Shown here in pieces: positions 29,173 through 37,300 of a stretch of DNA of 44,693 nucleotides. The position numbers were made by a program, and so were the translations under genes. The notes beneath the pieces were generated by a model. The model made no database searches. It was not told the DNA's origin and worked only from the letters and a program-made list of their open reading frames with translations. The DNA comes from Isosphaeraceae bacterium (lineage in GTDB: Bacteria; Planctomycetota; Planctomycetia; Isosphaerales; Isosphaeraceae). The DNA lies in contig JAJPJC010000297.1 of assembly GCA_021324445.1 (NCBI GenBank), positions 1 to 44,693 of the forward strand. The letters run 5' to 3'. Every line of letters starts with the position of its first letter. Position 1 is the stretch's first letter.

Positions 29173-29258
29173 TCATGAGTGACTGGTGGCTGGTGGCTGG
29201 GTCGGCCGGTCCGGTCTTTCTGGCCACGAGCCACCCGCCACCAGCCACTCATGACCAG
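29173..29258. repeat. Heptamer inverted-repeat element 12 (GTGGCTG family)
   Basis: GAGTGACTGGTGGCTGGTGG (29178-29197) is matched by CCACCCGCCACCAGCCACTC (29231-29250). About 30 nt separate the arms. It lies between the terminase and the tiny membrane protein gene. A related CGCCACC array lies inside the terminase gene. Confidence 0.85.
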
Positions 29259-30731
29259 TCAGATCACTTCGCTCGCTCGCACTTGGCTCAATCGCGGTGG
29301 TTCGATCCTCCCCTCGGGGAAGCGGTCGCGAATGCCGCCGCGCAGCGCGTCCATCAGGTCCTCATGAGGATGCTGGGGATCGACCGGCTCATCGAGCCAC
29401 TCGCCCGAATGCGACTGCTTGCGGACGTAGTTCTGGAACGCGGCCTTCAAGAGGGTGCACCGTGGATGGATCAGCAGGCAGCCGGTCTCCAGCAGGATCT
29501 CGACCTGGTCGAGCCCGTCGGCCACGCGGTGGGGCGGCCACCGGTTGAGGATCCGCGCGCCGAAGACACGCTCATACTCGCCGTAGGCGGTCGGCCCGAG
29601 ACCCGATCGGGCGGACGCCGCAGGGTCCAGCCGGACGGTATCGAGCCGGCCGCGCGACGGCAGTTCGTCGGAGCGAGCCTGGATCGCCCGGGCGTTAGCC
29701 TCGGAGAACCGGCCCTCGCTGTGGTAGTCACCGAAGACAGTGACTCCCCTTTCCCGCCACCCGGTTCCCGCCACCCGCCACCCCGAACGGACCTGGAACC
29801 AGACTGCGGCCGTGTGCGTCGAGCTGCCCGCATCGATCGCCAGGTGCACGGGGTAGCGGGGATCATATTCCGCTGCCTCGGTCACATGCCGTGCTGGGTC
29901 GAACGAGGTGAACCACGCGCCATCCGAGGTCTCGAGGATCTCGGCGTGGATCTCCTGCCGACCCAGCCGGGTATTCTCATACAAGCCCACAATCTGATGG
30001 AGGAACTCCCGCGGTAAGTGGGCCTGGTTGGCGTAGGTGCTCTCGGTTGTCTGGACGGTTGTCGATTCGCCGAGGATGCGCATCAGCACGGCCAGCCGGC
30101 GGGGTGTGGTGGTGATCAGGGCCTGGGGATTGGCGCCGGCGCGAAGTGCCAGCATCGCCAGGTCCCACGTCGCCTGGGCCCGCTGCCAGCAGGCCAGCTC
30201 ATCGGCCCAGAGGGTATCGATGTTGAGTCCCCTGGCGCGCTCCGGTTCCTCGCCGCTCAGGCAGATCGCGCGGGCACCGCCGGGCCAACTGACCCGGCGC
30301 TTCGAGGGCTCGAAGACGGGCCGGTACCGGGGAGGCGCGACAGCCAAGAGCCCGGAGGGGCCCTCGACCATCACGTCCCGGATGTCGGCGGCCGTCGGGG
30401 CGATCAGGCAGCCGAGCTTCATGAGCCCGGCCTCGACCCGGCGCTGCACCCAGCAGGCCCCGGCCCGCGTCTTGCCCGCGCCCCGGCCGGCCACGTATCC
30501 CCAGACCCGCCAGTCGCCGGCCGGCGGCCGCTGGTTGGGCCGCGCCCGGGGGTGCTCGCGGCACTCGCCCGGCGGCTTGCCGCAGGGGCAACTCTCGGCG
30601 TACCAGTCAAAGTGGGGATCGGCCTCGGGGCTGGTTGTCCACGCCACTTCCAGCCGGTGGATTTCAGCCCAGATTCGCTCGAGCTCCGGCGAGAGACTCG
30701 AGCTTCTGCCAGATCGCCTCGAACTCCTCAA
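29259..30731 (-). CDS. terL: Phage terminase large subunit
   Basis: The ATPase-nuclease that packages DNA into the prohead. With the start at 30731 it has 490 residues. Walker A is GYVAGRGAGKTRAG (residues 78-91), Walker B is LWADE (174-178), and the coupling motif LITTTPR follows (205-211). The RNase H-like nuclease has Asp300 (LAIDAGSS), Asp369 (RLDPAASA) and Asp461 (HEDLMDALRGG). The TTG start at 30731 overlaps the small-terminase candidate by 68 nt; a GTG at 30647 is a reasonable alternative. Residues about 315-330 (RSGWRVAGTGWRERG) come from an in-frame repeat array between two nuclease strands. Confidence 0.9.
   Translation of the reverse strand: MRSSRRSGRSSSLSPELERIWAEIHRLEVAWTTSPEADPHFDWYAESCPCGKPPGECREHPRARPNQRPPAGDWRVWGYVAGRGAGKTRAGACWVQRRVEAGLMKLGCLIAPTAADIRDVMVEGPSGLLAVAPPRYRPVFEPSKRRVSWPGGARAICLSGEEPERARGLNIDTLWADELACWQRAQATWDLAMLALRAGANPQALITTTPRRLAVLMRILGESTTVQTTESTYANQAHLPREFLHQIVGLYENTRLGRQEIHAEILETSDGAWFTSFDPARHVTEAAEYDPRYPVHLAIDAGSSTHTAAVWFQVRSGWRVAGTGWRERGVTVFGDYHSEGRFSEANARAIQARSDELPSRGRLDTVRLDPAASARSGLGPTAYGEYERVFGARILNRWPPHRVADGLDQVEILLETGCLLIHPRCTLLKAAFQNYVRKQSHSGEWLDEPVDPQHPHEDLMDALRGGIRDRFPEGRIEPPRLSQVRASEVI
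29751..29784. repeat. CGCCACC heptamer array inside the terminase gene
   Basis: TCCCGCCACCCGGTTCCCGC followed by CACCCGCCACC is a direct array of CCCGCCA units, read in frame on the minus strand as part of the nuclease domain. It is single-sided, like the array in the 487-residue gene, and related to spacer element 12 about 0.5 kb away. Confidence 0.7.
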
Positions 30732-30984
30732 GTTCGATTCCCATACGGATCCACTCCAGGTTCAGTTTGTCGGCTGAGAGGAGAACCTTGGTGGCGTCGA
30801 TCGCCTCGCGGTGCGTCGCCTGGTCATCGTCGATCACCTTGAGCAGTCGTCCGACAGCCCCTCGGCGCGCCCCTGCCGGGATCGGCCAGCGCTCGACTTT
30901 CGTGCGAGCGACTGGCCGCTTTTCGTGGGCCGGCGGGTCCGCGATCCCCCCTGGATCCCGTGCTTCTCCACGGCTCTTAGACAC
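30664..30984 (-). CDS. Small terminase candidate (106 aa)
   Basis: The product begins MSKSRGEARDPGGIADPPAH, with a disordered, basic amino third and a helical remainder (RRGAVGRLLKVIDDDQATHR, ALDATKVLL-like helix, IELEEFEAIWQKLESLAG). Small size, DNA-binding-like charge and position just before the large subunit gene suggest a small terminase, but no helix-turn-helix is clear. The end overlaps the terminase start region. It could equally be an unrelated early head gene. Confidence 0.5.
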   Translation of the reverse strand: MSKSRGEARDPGGIADPPAHEKRPVARTKVERWPIPAGARRGAVGRLLKVIDDDQATHREAIDATKVLLSADKLNLEWIRMGIELEEFEAIWQKLESLAGARANLG

Positions 30985-31080
30985 ACGTCAGCCTCTTCGA
31001 TGGGGCGTGCGGAGGGGATAATCATGGCCCTGAGAAAAACCAGCGCAGACCCGGTCATTCTCCATACGGCCAAGCCTCGC

Positions 31081-31323
31081 TCAGTCAGCCACGGCGTGCC
31101 TCAGGTCGACGTCTCCGGAGTCGGTGAGCTTGGACACGGCATGCCGCAGGCTGGCGATGCTGGTGCCCCCGAACACGAGCGTCAGAGCCTGGAAGATTTC
31201 CTGTATGCCACCGCTATAATCCTTCGTGAGGATCATGCCCAGCCCCGACACGATGGTCAGGATGACTGAGGCATACGTCTTGTACCCGTTGATCACGTTG
31301 ATCAAGAACGAAACCACGCTCAT
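31081..31323 (-). CDS. Holin-like small membrane protein (80 aa)
   Basis: The product begins MSVVSFLINVINGYKTYASV, with two hydrophobic segments (about residues 15-33 and 43-62) and a basic/polar C-terminus (SLRHAVSKLTDSGDV). The NGYKTY start and Gly/Ala-rich second segment (LVFGGTSIASLRHA) resemble phage-encoded holin-type proteins of planctomycete and proteobacterial prophages. It would permeabilise the membrane for lysis, but no endolysin is found near it. It lies between the sensor genes and the terminase genes. Confidence 0.5.
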   Translation of the reverse strand: MSVVSFLINVINGYKTYASVILTIVSGLGMILTKDYSGGIQEIFQALTLVFGGTSIASLRHAVSKLTDSGDVDLRHAVAD

Positions 31324-31438
31324 GGCAAAAAACCACCTCGCAACCAGGGAAAGTCGAAACTGGTGAATGCTGGAAGGGACGAGCTGTTATCGGTCGTGAC
31401 AAACGGCCTCCCACTGCGCGGACGAGTAACGAGCGACG

Positions 31439-31864
31439 TCAGGGAGTGGGTTTGTGGGCTGGCGCCCCGTTGAGCTTCTCTGCGATGTCTCGCAGCATGT
31501 TTTCGATAAGCTCTTGCCGTCGGCGGATTTCGGCTCGCTCGCGGTGGGCCTCTTGGTTGTCGATCCTCTGGTCATCCCGATCTTGCCGGGACTTCCCAAC
31601 CTGGTCGCGGATCGCCGAAATCTCTGCTTCCCATGCCTCAAGCCGTTTCAGTGACTCAATTATCATGTTCTGTCGGCGATGCAGCTCGGCCCGATCGGCG
31701 ACCGACCGCTCGTTCTCGCGGCGCTGGAGCTCCCGCTGGTGAAGGGCCGCCTCGTGTCGTGCCTGGTTGTACTCGGCGTCGTTGATCAGGTAAACAACGA
31801 GTACGAAGAGCAAGAGCACGCCGGCTAGGGTCAACAAGATGGGGCCGCGATTGGTTCGATTCAT
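31439..31864 (-). CDS. Single-span membrane coiled-coil protein (141 aa)
   Basis: ATG at 31864 (MNRTNRGPILLTLAGVLLLF) has AGGAAGGA upstream. A membrane segment at about residues 9-28 is followed by an uninterrupted charged coiled coil to about residue 130 (HEAALHQRELQRRENERSVA, IRRRQELIENMLRDIAEKL). This topology matches inner-membrane spanins of phages (Rz-like), which complete lysis, and also bacterial scaffold proteins. The neighbouring holin-like gene supports the first; the sensor genes on the other side, the second. Confidence 0.55.
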   Translation of the reverse strand: MNRTNRGPILLTLAGVLLLFVLVVYLINDAEYNQARHEAALHQRELQRRENERSVADRAELHRRQNMIIESLKRLEAWEAEISAIRDQVGKSRQDRDDQRIDNQEAHRERAEIRRRQELIENMLRDIAEKLNGAPAHKPTP

Positions 31865-32035
31865 GAGGGTCCTTCCTGAATGGGCTCGACCGGCCAACCA
31901 TCGACGGCGCGGCTCGCGGCTTGGCCAGAACGGGAATCCCGGCGCTCTTCGTCCCGTTGGCCCAGTCGCCGTCACTCGCGACGCTCAGGAGAACATTCGC
32001 CGCGAGCCACGCCAGGCCACCCCGAACGACACCAG

Positions 32036-32560
32036 TCACGAGGAAGGCTCCTCGGTGCCCGCGAGGGGGTTGATTGGCGACTTGGACCCGGCCACAGCTC
32101 GGAAGTCGACCGAACGCCGGACCACTACGTCGATGGCGCCGACGGCCAACTGGAGCGAGCTGACCGTCTTCTCGATACCGTGGATGGTCGCGGTCGAGGT
32201 ATCCAGCGTCTTCTCGACCGATTTCATCGCCAGGATGGCGTCGCGAAGCAGGGCGTTTTGCGCCTCGGTGACCCGGCTCACCTGGTCCTGGAATGCTCGC
32301 TGTGACTGCTCCTGCCGATCGGTCAACCGATCCAACTGATCCTGAAACTTCTTCTGCGACTCGGCGTGATAATCCTTGAAGTCCTCAAGGAGGCGATTTT
32401 GCTTATCCCCGTGGTCCTTGAGAAAACCAAGGAAGTAGTAGGTGACGGCGACCGCAGCACCGGCCGCACCGAGCGAGCCCAATAAGCTGGTGATCGACAC
32501 GCCAACCGCGCCGGGGTCGGCGACATTCACGGCCTGAGCAAGGACCGACAAGCTGTTCAT
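32036..32560 (-). CDS. Membrane-anchored coiled-coil protein (174 aa)
   Basis: ATG at 32560 (MNSLSVLAQAVNVADPGAVG) overlaps the stop of the ethylene-sensor-like gene by ATGA, so the two are probably made together. A membrane segment (about residues 28-48, LLGSLGAAGAAVAVTYYFLG) is followed by a long coiled coil (FQDQLDRLTDRQEQSQRAFQ, VEKTLDTSTATIHGIEKTV) and a short Pro/Ser tail. It may transmit or scaffold a signal, or be a second spanin-like protein. No enzymatic domain is visible. Confidence 0.55.
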   Translation of the reverse strand: MNSLSVLAQAVNVADPGAVGVSITSLLGSLGAAGAAVAVTYYFLGFLKDHGDKQNRLLEDFKDYHAESQKKFQDQLDRLTDRQEQSQRAFQDQVSRVTEAQNALLRDAILAMKSVEKTLDTSTATIHGIEKTVSSLQLAVGAIDVVVRRSVDFRAVAGSKSPINPLAGTEEPSS

Positions 32561-33165
32561 CGTGTCGCCTCTGGCTCGTACGAGGACTCCAGAACGTTCC
32601 TCAACTGGCGGAGGGTCAATTCCTGTTCGGCGACCCAGAGACCCGTACGGCGCATCTGCTCGAGACAGTCCACCTGACGGTGGAGCGCGGCCACCGTGTC
32701 GCTCAAGCCGACGATCGCGGCATCCTTCTGTTTGGCAGCTTCCTGCAGCTCGATGTTCAGGCGGCGGAATTGCTCGGGTGTCGGCAGGGTCAGCGCGAGC
32801 TTCACCACCCAGGGCAGCGCCAGCGCGGTGGCGATCGAAAGCACGGCCGTCACGATGCTGATCAACGTAAAAAGACGGTAACCCGGCCACCAGAACGCGG
32901 CGATGTCCCCAACGTGGGTCAAACCGCAGGATGTGATGAAAGCCACGAAGCCGAGGAGGATCCAGGGCTGCTCGATGTCCTGTCGGCGCTTCTCCCAGAA
33001 CACGAAGAGTACAAATGGAATGAGGAAGTACGCCAGCGCGATGACGGCGTTCGATGCGATGTAGGCCAGCTTGAGAGGCTCGGACCAGGGGCCGCAGTGT
33101 CCGCGTGTGAGAAACCCATCTGCGTCGAACAGCTCTTTAAACCAATCAACAACCATCCCGATCAT
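32557..33165 (-). CDS. Ethylene-receptor-like membrane sensor without kinase (202 aa)
   Basis: Three membrane segments (about residues 34-56, 66-86, 97-121) carry the signature of the ETR1-type ethylene-binding domain: ALAYFLIPFVL in the first, TSCGLTHVGD in the second. Cys80 and His84 correspond to the copper-ligating Cys65 and His69 of plant ETR1. A coiled coil (about 130-195, with two Cys-x-x-x-His-like gaps) follows, but there is no GAF, kinase or receiver domain. In cyanobacteria and planctomycetes this domain usually heads histidine kinases. Copper and ethylene binding are inferred from family knowledge. It may act with the separate kinase at 34612-37224. Confidence 0.75.
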   Translation of the reverse strand: MIGMVVDWFKELFDADGFLTRGHCGPWSEPLKLAYIASNAVIALAYFLIPFVLFVFWEKRRQDIEQPWILLGFVAFITSCGLTHVGDIAAFWWPGYRLFTLISIVTAVLSIATALALPWVVKLALTLPTPEQFRRLNIELQEAAKQKDAAIVGLSDTVAALHRQVDCLEQMRRTGLWVAEQELTLRQLRNVLESSYEPEATR

Positions 33166-33253
33166 CCTGTCTTGCTCCCGTTGTCGCGCGACCCGTTCGT
33201 CCGGTCGACGGCAACCTGGGTCTCACTGCGGCGAAAGGCTCCCAGAGGGCCTG

Positions 33254-34138
33254 CTACGCGCGGCCTCCGGCCCGCTCTCGCTCAGTGATGTCACGGGTCA
33301 CGTTCGCGAATCCCCACAAGGATCCTGACTCGTCCCGCAGTGCCGTGACCGTGACGTGAGCCAGGAATCGCGATCCATCCTTGCGGATCCGCCACTCGTC
33401 GCACTGGCACCGGCCCTGGTCGGCAGCGATCTGGAGCTCACGCTGGGGATGTCCCTGCTGGACGACCTCCGGTGCAGAGAAACACGAAATGTGCTTGCCG
33501 ATAATCTCACCGGTACGATAACCGAAGAGACGTTCGGCCCCAGAGTTCCACGAAACGATGCGGCCGTCGCGGTCGAGCATGATGATCGCGTAGTCCACCA
33601 CGCCCTCGAGCAGGAGCTGGTAGCGCTCTTCGCTTTCCCGTAACGCCTGCGCGGTCAAGAGTCGGTAGCGCTCCTCGCTTTCTCGCAACGCCTCGACGCC
33701 TCGATCCAGATTGCGGCGATGCTCGTCGATCTGCCGCCGCAAGGCCGCCCTCCGGATCACCGCGTGGACCGCCTTCCTCAAGCCCTCGTCGCTCCGATTC
33801 TTGACCAGGTAATCCTGCGCTCCCATCCTGAGGGCTTGCACGGCAACCATTTCATTGCCTTGTCCCGTGAGCATGATGACTGGGACGAGCTCCTCACCTT
33901 GCCCCGCTTGAAGCGCGGCCAGAAACTCCAGACCATTCAGGTCGGGGAGTTGGTAATCGAGCACTACGCAGTCGGGGTGCTCGGAGCGATAGAGGCGGAG
34001 ACCCTCCTCACCCGACTCCGTCTCCCAGAACAAGTAATCCGCTTCGCTCCCGCGGGCGATGAGGCGGCGATAGAGATCCCGATCCGCGCGGCTGTCGTCA
34101 ATAATCAGGATTCGATGTGGTCGCGTGTTGCTATCCAT
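33254..34138 (-). CDS. Receiver-PAS response regulator (294 aa)
   Basis: Residues about 9-125 form a receiver domain with Asp14/Asp15, phosphoacceptor Asp61 (VVLDYQLPDLNG) and Lys113 (LVKNRS). A helical linker with two short repeated segments (ALRESEERYRLLTAQALRES, then EERYQLL) leads to a PAS domain (about 165-285: DYAIIMLDRDGRIVSWNSGA, ERLFGYRTGEIIGKH, PAC strand GFANVTRDITER). No output enzyme is present, so it may be an intermediate that senses through PAS or passes phosphate to a partner. It lies between the receiver gene and the ethylene-sensor-like gene. Confidence 0.8.
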   Translation of the reverse strand: MDSNTRPHRILIIDDSRADRDLYRRLIARGSEADYLFWETESGEEGLRLYRSEHPDCVVLDYQLPDLNGLEFLAALQAGQGEELVPVIMLTGQGNEMVAVQALRMGAQDYLVKNRSDEGLRKAVHAVIRRAALRRQIDEHRRNLDRGVEALRESEERYRLLTAQALRESEERYQLLLEGVVDYAIIMLDRDGRIVSWNSGAERLFGYRTGEIIGKHISCFSAPEVVQQGHPQRELQIAADQGRCQCDEWRIRKDGSRFLAHVTVTALRDESGSLWGFANVTRDITERERAGGRA

Positions 34139-34166
34139 CTTGCCGCCGCGCTCCGGTAGGCATCAA

Positions 34167-34625
34167 TTAAGGAGATGTGGAGGTAACCGCCTTCGGGAGG
34201 ATGGCGATCTCGAACCAGTAACCCTTGAGTTTTTGGATGGCGTGGAAGAACCCCTCGATGTCGACCGGCTTCTTCACGTAGCTATTGGCTCCCCCTTGGT
34301 AGCACTTCTCGATGTCGCGCTCATCGGCCGAGGTAGTCAGCACGATGACGGGAATGTGCTTGAGGCGATCGTCCGCCTTGATCTCGGCCAGGACCTCTCG
34401 ACCGTCGGTGCCCGGCAGATTGAGGTCGAGCAAGACGACAGTGGGACGAGGTGCGCGGGCCGGATCGGCGTAGGCACCACGCTGGTAGAGATAGTCCAGG
34501 GCTTCATCCCCGTCGGCGCAATGAATGATCCGATTGGCCAGCCCGGACTGTTTTAAAGCCCTCGTCGTCGTCTCGTAGTCTTCGGGACTGTCTTCGACTA
34601 AAAGGATCACGTCATCCTCCGCCAT
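34167..34625 (-). CDS. Single-domain response regulator, Rcp1-like (152 aa)
   Basis: ATG at 34625 (MAEDDVILLVEDSPEDYETT) overlaps the kinase stop by 14 nt. The receiver has acidic residues near 11-12, Asp67 (VVLLDLNLPGTDG), Thr97/Thr98 and Lys118 (NSYVKKPVD). The length and the RGAYADPARAPRPTVVLLDL loop match the Rcp1 group, which partners phytochrome-type and other HisKA kinases in phosphorelays. It is the natural first acceptor of the upstream kinase. Confidence 0.85.
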   Translation of the reverse strand: MAEDDVILLVEDSPEDYETTTRALKQSGLANRIIHCADGDEALDYLYQRGAYADPARAPRPTVVLLDLNLPGTDGREVLAEIKADDRLKHIPVIVLTTSADERDIEKCYQGGANSYVKKPVDIEGFFHAIQKLKGYWFEIAILPKAVTSTSP

Positions 34626-37224
34626 GGTGACCGTCCTCGGCAGCGAGGGTGAATGCGAAGGTGGTCCCCTCGCCGTGGGTCGACTCGACCCAGATTCGTC
34701 CACCGTGCCGTTCGATGATCTTCTTGACGATCGTCAATCCGACGCCGGTCCCCCCCCCAAACTTGTCGCGGGCGTGGAGACGCTTGAAGATCCGGAAGAT
34801 CGACTCGTAGTGCTTCTCCTGGATGCCGATGCCGTTATCACGAACCGTGAACACCGACACCATCGAAGGGGTGATGGGCGAGGTTTCCGGACTTTGACCT
34901 GGCTGCGGCTCCGGCCGTGTGTCCCAGCCGATCTCGATCCATTTCTCGACCTTATTGTTGTACTTGATCGCATTGGAGATGAGATTGCGGAAGACTTCGG
35001 TAATCCGCACCCGATCGCACCGGATCGTCGGCAGCAACTTGGGAATCCGCACCTGGACCTCCTGTTCCTGTAGCGAGATCCGCAAGGAATCGAGCACCTC
35101 GACGAGCACCTCGTTCAGATCGGTTTCTCGAATGGCCAGGTCGACCCGGCCGACGCGCGAGAACTCGAGCAAGGAGTCGATTAGGGCATACATCCGCTGG
35201 GTGAGGTCTTTGAGCGTCACCAGCTTGGCGCGGCCATCCTCGTCCAGCTTGTCCCCATAATCCTCGATCAGGAAGTTTGCGTAGTTATGGATGCCGCGCA
35301 GGGGCTCCTTGAGATCATGCGAGGCGATATAGGCGAATTCGTCCAGCTCCTGATTGCTCCGCAGCAGCTCAGTATTGCGGTGCTGGAGCTCCTCGGCGTA
35401 GAAGCGGAGCTGCTCCTCGTCCTGCTTCCGCGCGGTGATGTCGCGGACACTTCCTGCGAACAGTCGCCGACCGGCCAGCCGCACCTCGCTGACGGCAAGC
35501 TCCATGGGGAACGTGCTGCCGTCCTTGCGTCGCCCTACCACCTCGCGACCCAGGCCAATGATCTTCCTCTTTCCCGTCGCTCGATAATTCGCCAGGTAGC
35601 CATCATGTTCGCCGTGATACGGCTCCGGCATCAGGAGCTTGACGTTCTGGCCGACCAGTTCGGCCGCCGAGTAGCCGAAGAGCCGCTCCCCCGCCGGGTT
35701 GACGGACTCAACGGTTCCACACTCATCGATCGTGATCAGGGCGTCGACGGCGGCCTCGAAGATCGCCCGAGTCCGAGCCTCGCTCTCCTCCAACCGGCGG
35801 ATGACATCCCTCAGCTCGCTGATGTCTCGGGCGATGCCTGTGAACATGCGCTGCTTGCCGAGGCGCAGCTCACTGACGGCGAGGTGCATGGGGAAGGTGG
35901 TGCCGTCTTTGCGCCGCCCCACCACCTCGCGGCCGCTGCCGATGATCTTCCTCTGACCGGTCGTTCGGTAGTTCGCCAGGTAGCCATCATGTTCGCCGTG
36001 ATACGGCTCCGGCATCAGGAGCTTGACATTCTGGCCGACCAGTTCAGCCGCCGAGTAGCCGAAGAGCCGCTCCCCCGCCGGGTTGACGGACTCGACGGTC
36101 CCGCGCTCGTCGATGGTAATGATCGCATCGACGGCGGTCTCCAGAATCGCCCGGGTCCGGGCCTCGCTGTCCTCCAACCGCCGGATCGCTTGTTTCGACT
36201 CCGTGAGCTCGTGGACGACCAGCACGACGCCCAGAGTATTTCCCCTCTCGTCGCGAATCGGCGCGGCGCTATCATCGATTGGGATGAGTCGCCCACTCCG
36301 GCTCATCAAAGCGGAATGGTTGGCCAGACCGACCGCGCGCCCCTGTTGCAAAACCTTGGCGACCGGGTTCTCGACCGGCTCGAGGGTCGATTCGTTGACG
36401 ATGGGGAAGACGACCTCCAGAGGCTGGCCAAGGGCCTCGTCCGGTCCTCGTTCGGTGAGCGCCTGGGCGACCGCATTCAGGAACGTGACATGCCCGACAT
36501 GGTCGGTGACGACGACGGCATCGGCGATGCTGGCGAGCGTCACACGCCAGCGCTCGAGCTGCTCCTGGATGATTTGCTCATTCTTCTGGCGTGATGCCAG
36601 ATGGCGCAGGACCGCCATATAGAATAGCACGACCAACAGCAAAGCAACTGACGTTGCGATGACGAGCGAGGCGATCGCTCGATCGACGCTCTCCGCCGAT
36701 TGAGCCATGCGACGGCCAAGCGCGTTCCGTTCCGTGGCCATCATCGTGTCGACGACGCTACGGATCTCATCCATGATTGCTTGGCCACGGTTGGTGAGGA
36801 CGACTCGGACTGCCGCCGCGAGCCCAAACTCCTTCCGGAGCCTGATCGTTTCGTTCAGTTCGGCAAGCTTCTCCCTCCACTTTGCTTCCCACAGCGCGAC
36901 CCGTTCCTGCTGTTCCCGATTGCCCGAGATGAGCGCCCCGAGCCGGACGAAGTCGTCGTCAATACTCGCGACGGCGGTCCGAAATGGCTCCAGATAGCTC
37001 TCCGCGCCGGTGAGGAGGTAACCGCGCTGACCGGTCTCCGCGTCCTTGACCGTCGAGAGGGTCTTCTCCAGGAGAGCGAGCATCGCGTCGGTCTGCAACA
37101 CGTAACGGTTGTTATCCCGGAGTCGGTACGTGTTGCGGATCGCGAGGCTGGCATTGATCAGGAGGACGAACACTGTCAGGACGAAACCCAAGCCGAGGAT
37201 CGTCCGCATGCCCTCTCTTCTCAT
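34612..37224 (-). CDS. CHASE3 histidine kinase with duplicated FixL-like PAS domains
   Basis: About 870 residues, starting at ATG 37224 (MRREGMRTILGLGF; ATG 37209 is an alternative). Domains: membrane segment, CHASE3 (KDAETGQRGYLLTGAESYLE), second membrane segment, PAS-1, then two nearly identical PAS domains, HisKA (YIASHDLKEPLRGIH with the phosphorylated His) and HATPase (NLISNAIKYN, GTGVGLTIVKKIIERHGG). PAS-2 and PAS-3 both carry LLMPEPYHGEHDGYLANYR and KDG-x-TFPM, and the His before Asp-Gly-Tyr plus the Arg of KIIGxGREVVG match the haem ligand and distal Arg of FixL. Oxygen sensing is plausible but inferred. Confidence 0.85.
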   Translation of the reverse strand: MRREGMRTILGLGFVLTVFVLLINASLAIRNTYRLRDNNRYVLQTDAMLALLEKTLSTVKDAETGQRGYLLTGAESYLEPFRTAVASIDDDFVRLGALISGNREQQERVALWEAKWREKLAELNETIRLRKEFGLAAAVRVVLTNRGQAIMDEIRSVVDTMMATERNALGRRMAQSAESVDRAIASLVIATSVALLLVVLFYMAVLRHLASRQKNEQIIQEQLERWRVTLASIADAVVVTDHVGHVTFLNAVAQALTERGPDEALGQPLEVVFPIVNESTLEPVENPVAKVLQQGRAVGLANHSALMSRSGRLIPIDDSAAPIRDERGNTLGVVLVVHELTESKQAIRRLEDSEARTRAILETAVDAIITIDERGTVESVNPAGERLFGYSAAELVGQNVKLLMPEPYHGEHDGYLANYRTTGQRKIIGSGREVVGRRKDGTTFPMHLAVSELRLGKQRMFTGIARDISELRDVIRRLEESEARTRAIFEAAVDALITIDECGTVESVNPAGERLFGYSAAELVGQNVKLLMPEPYHGEHDGYLANYRATGKRKIIGLGREVVGRRKDGSTFPMELAVSEVRLAGRRLFAGSVRDITARKQDEEQLRFYAEELQHRNTELLRSNQELDEFAYIASHDLKEPLRGIHNYANFLIEDYGDKLDEDGRAKLVTLKDLTQRMYALIDSLLEFSRVGRVDLAIRETDLNEVLVEVLDSLRISLQEQEVQVRIPKLLPTIRCDRVRITEVFRNLISNAIKYNNKVEKWIEIGWDTRPEPQPGQSPETSPITPSMVSVFTVRDNGIGIQEKHYESIFRIFKRLHARDKFGGGTGVGLTIVKKIIERHGGRIWVESTHGEGTTFAFTLAAEDGHHGGG

Positions 37225-37300
37225 CGAAGGTTTCACAGTGATGACTGACACATGGCTCGTATTAAGTGAAGACGTTCTTATCTTAGCCGCGAGCCCACAG

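Noticed and set aside
2669..29258. The spacer repeats as CRISPR arrays
   Set aside because: Units are about 7 nt, arranged as facing arrays without regular unique spacers, and no cas gene is near.
30834..31073. A 79-codon minus-strand frame between the holin-like and small-terminase genes
   Set aside because: It overlaps the small-terminase candidate by 151 nt in another phase, is Arg/Ser-rich at its end and has no ribosome-binding site.
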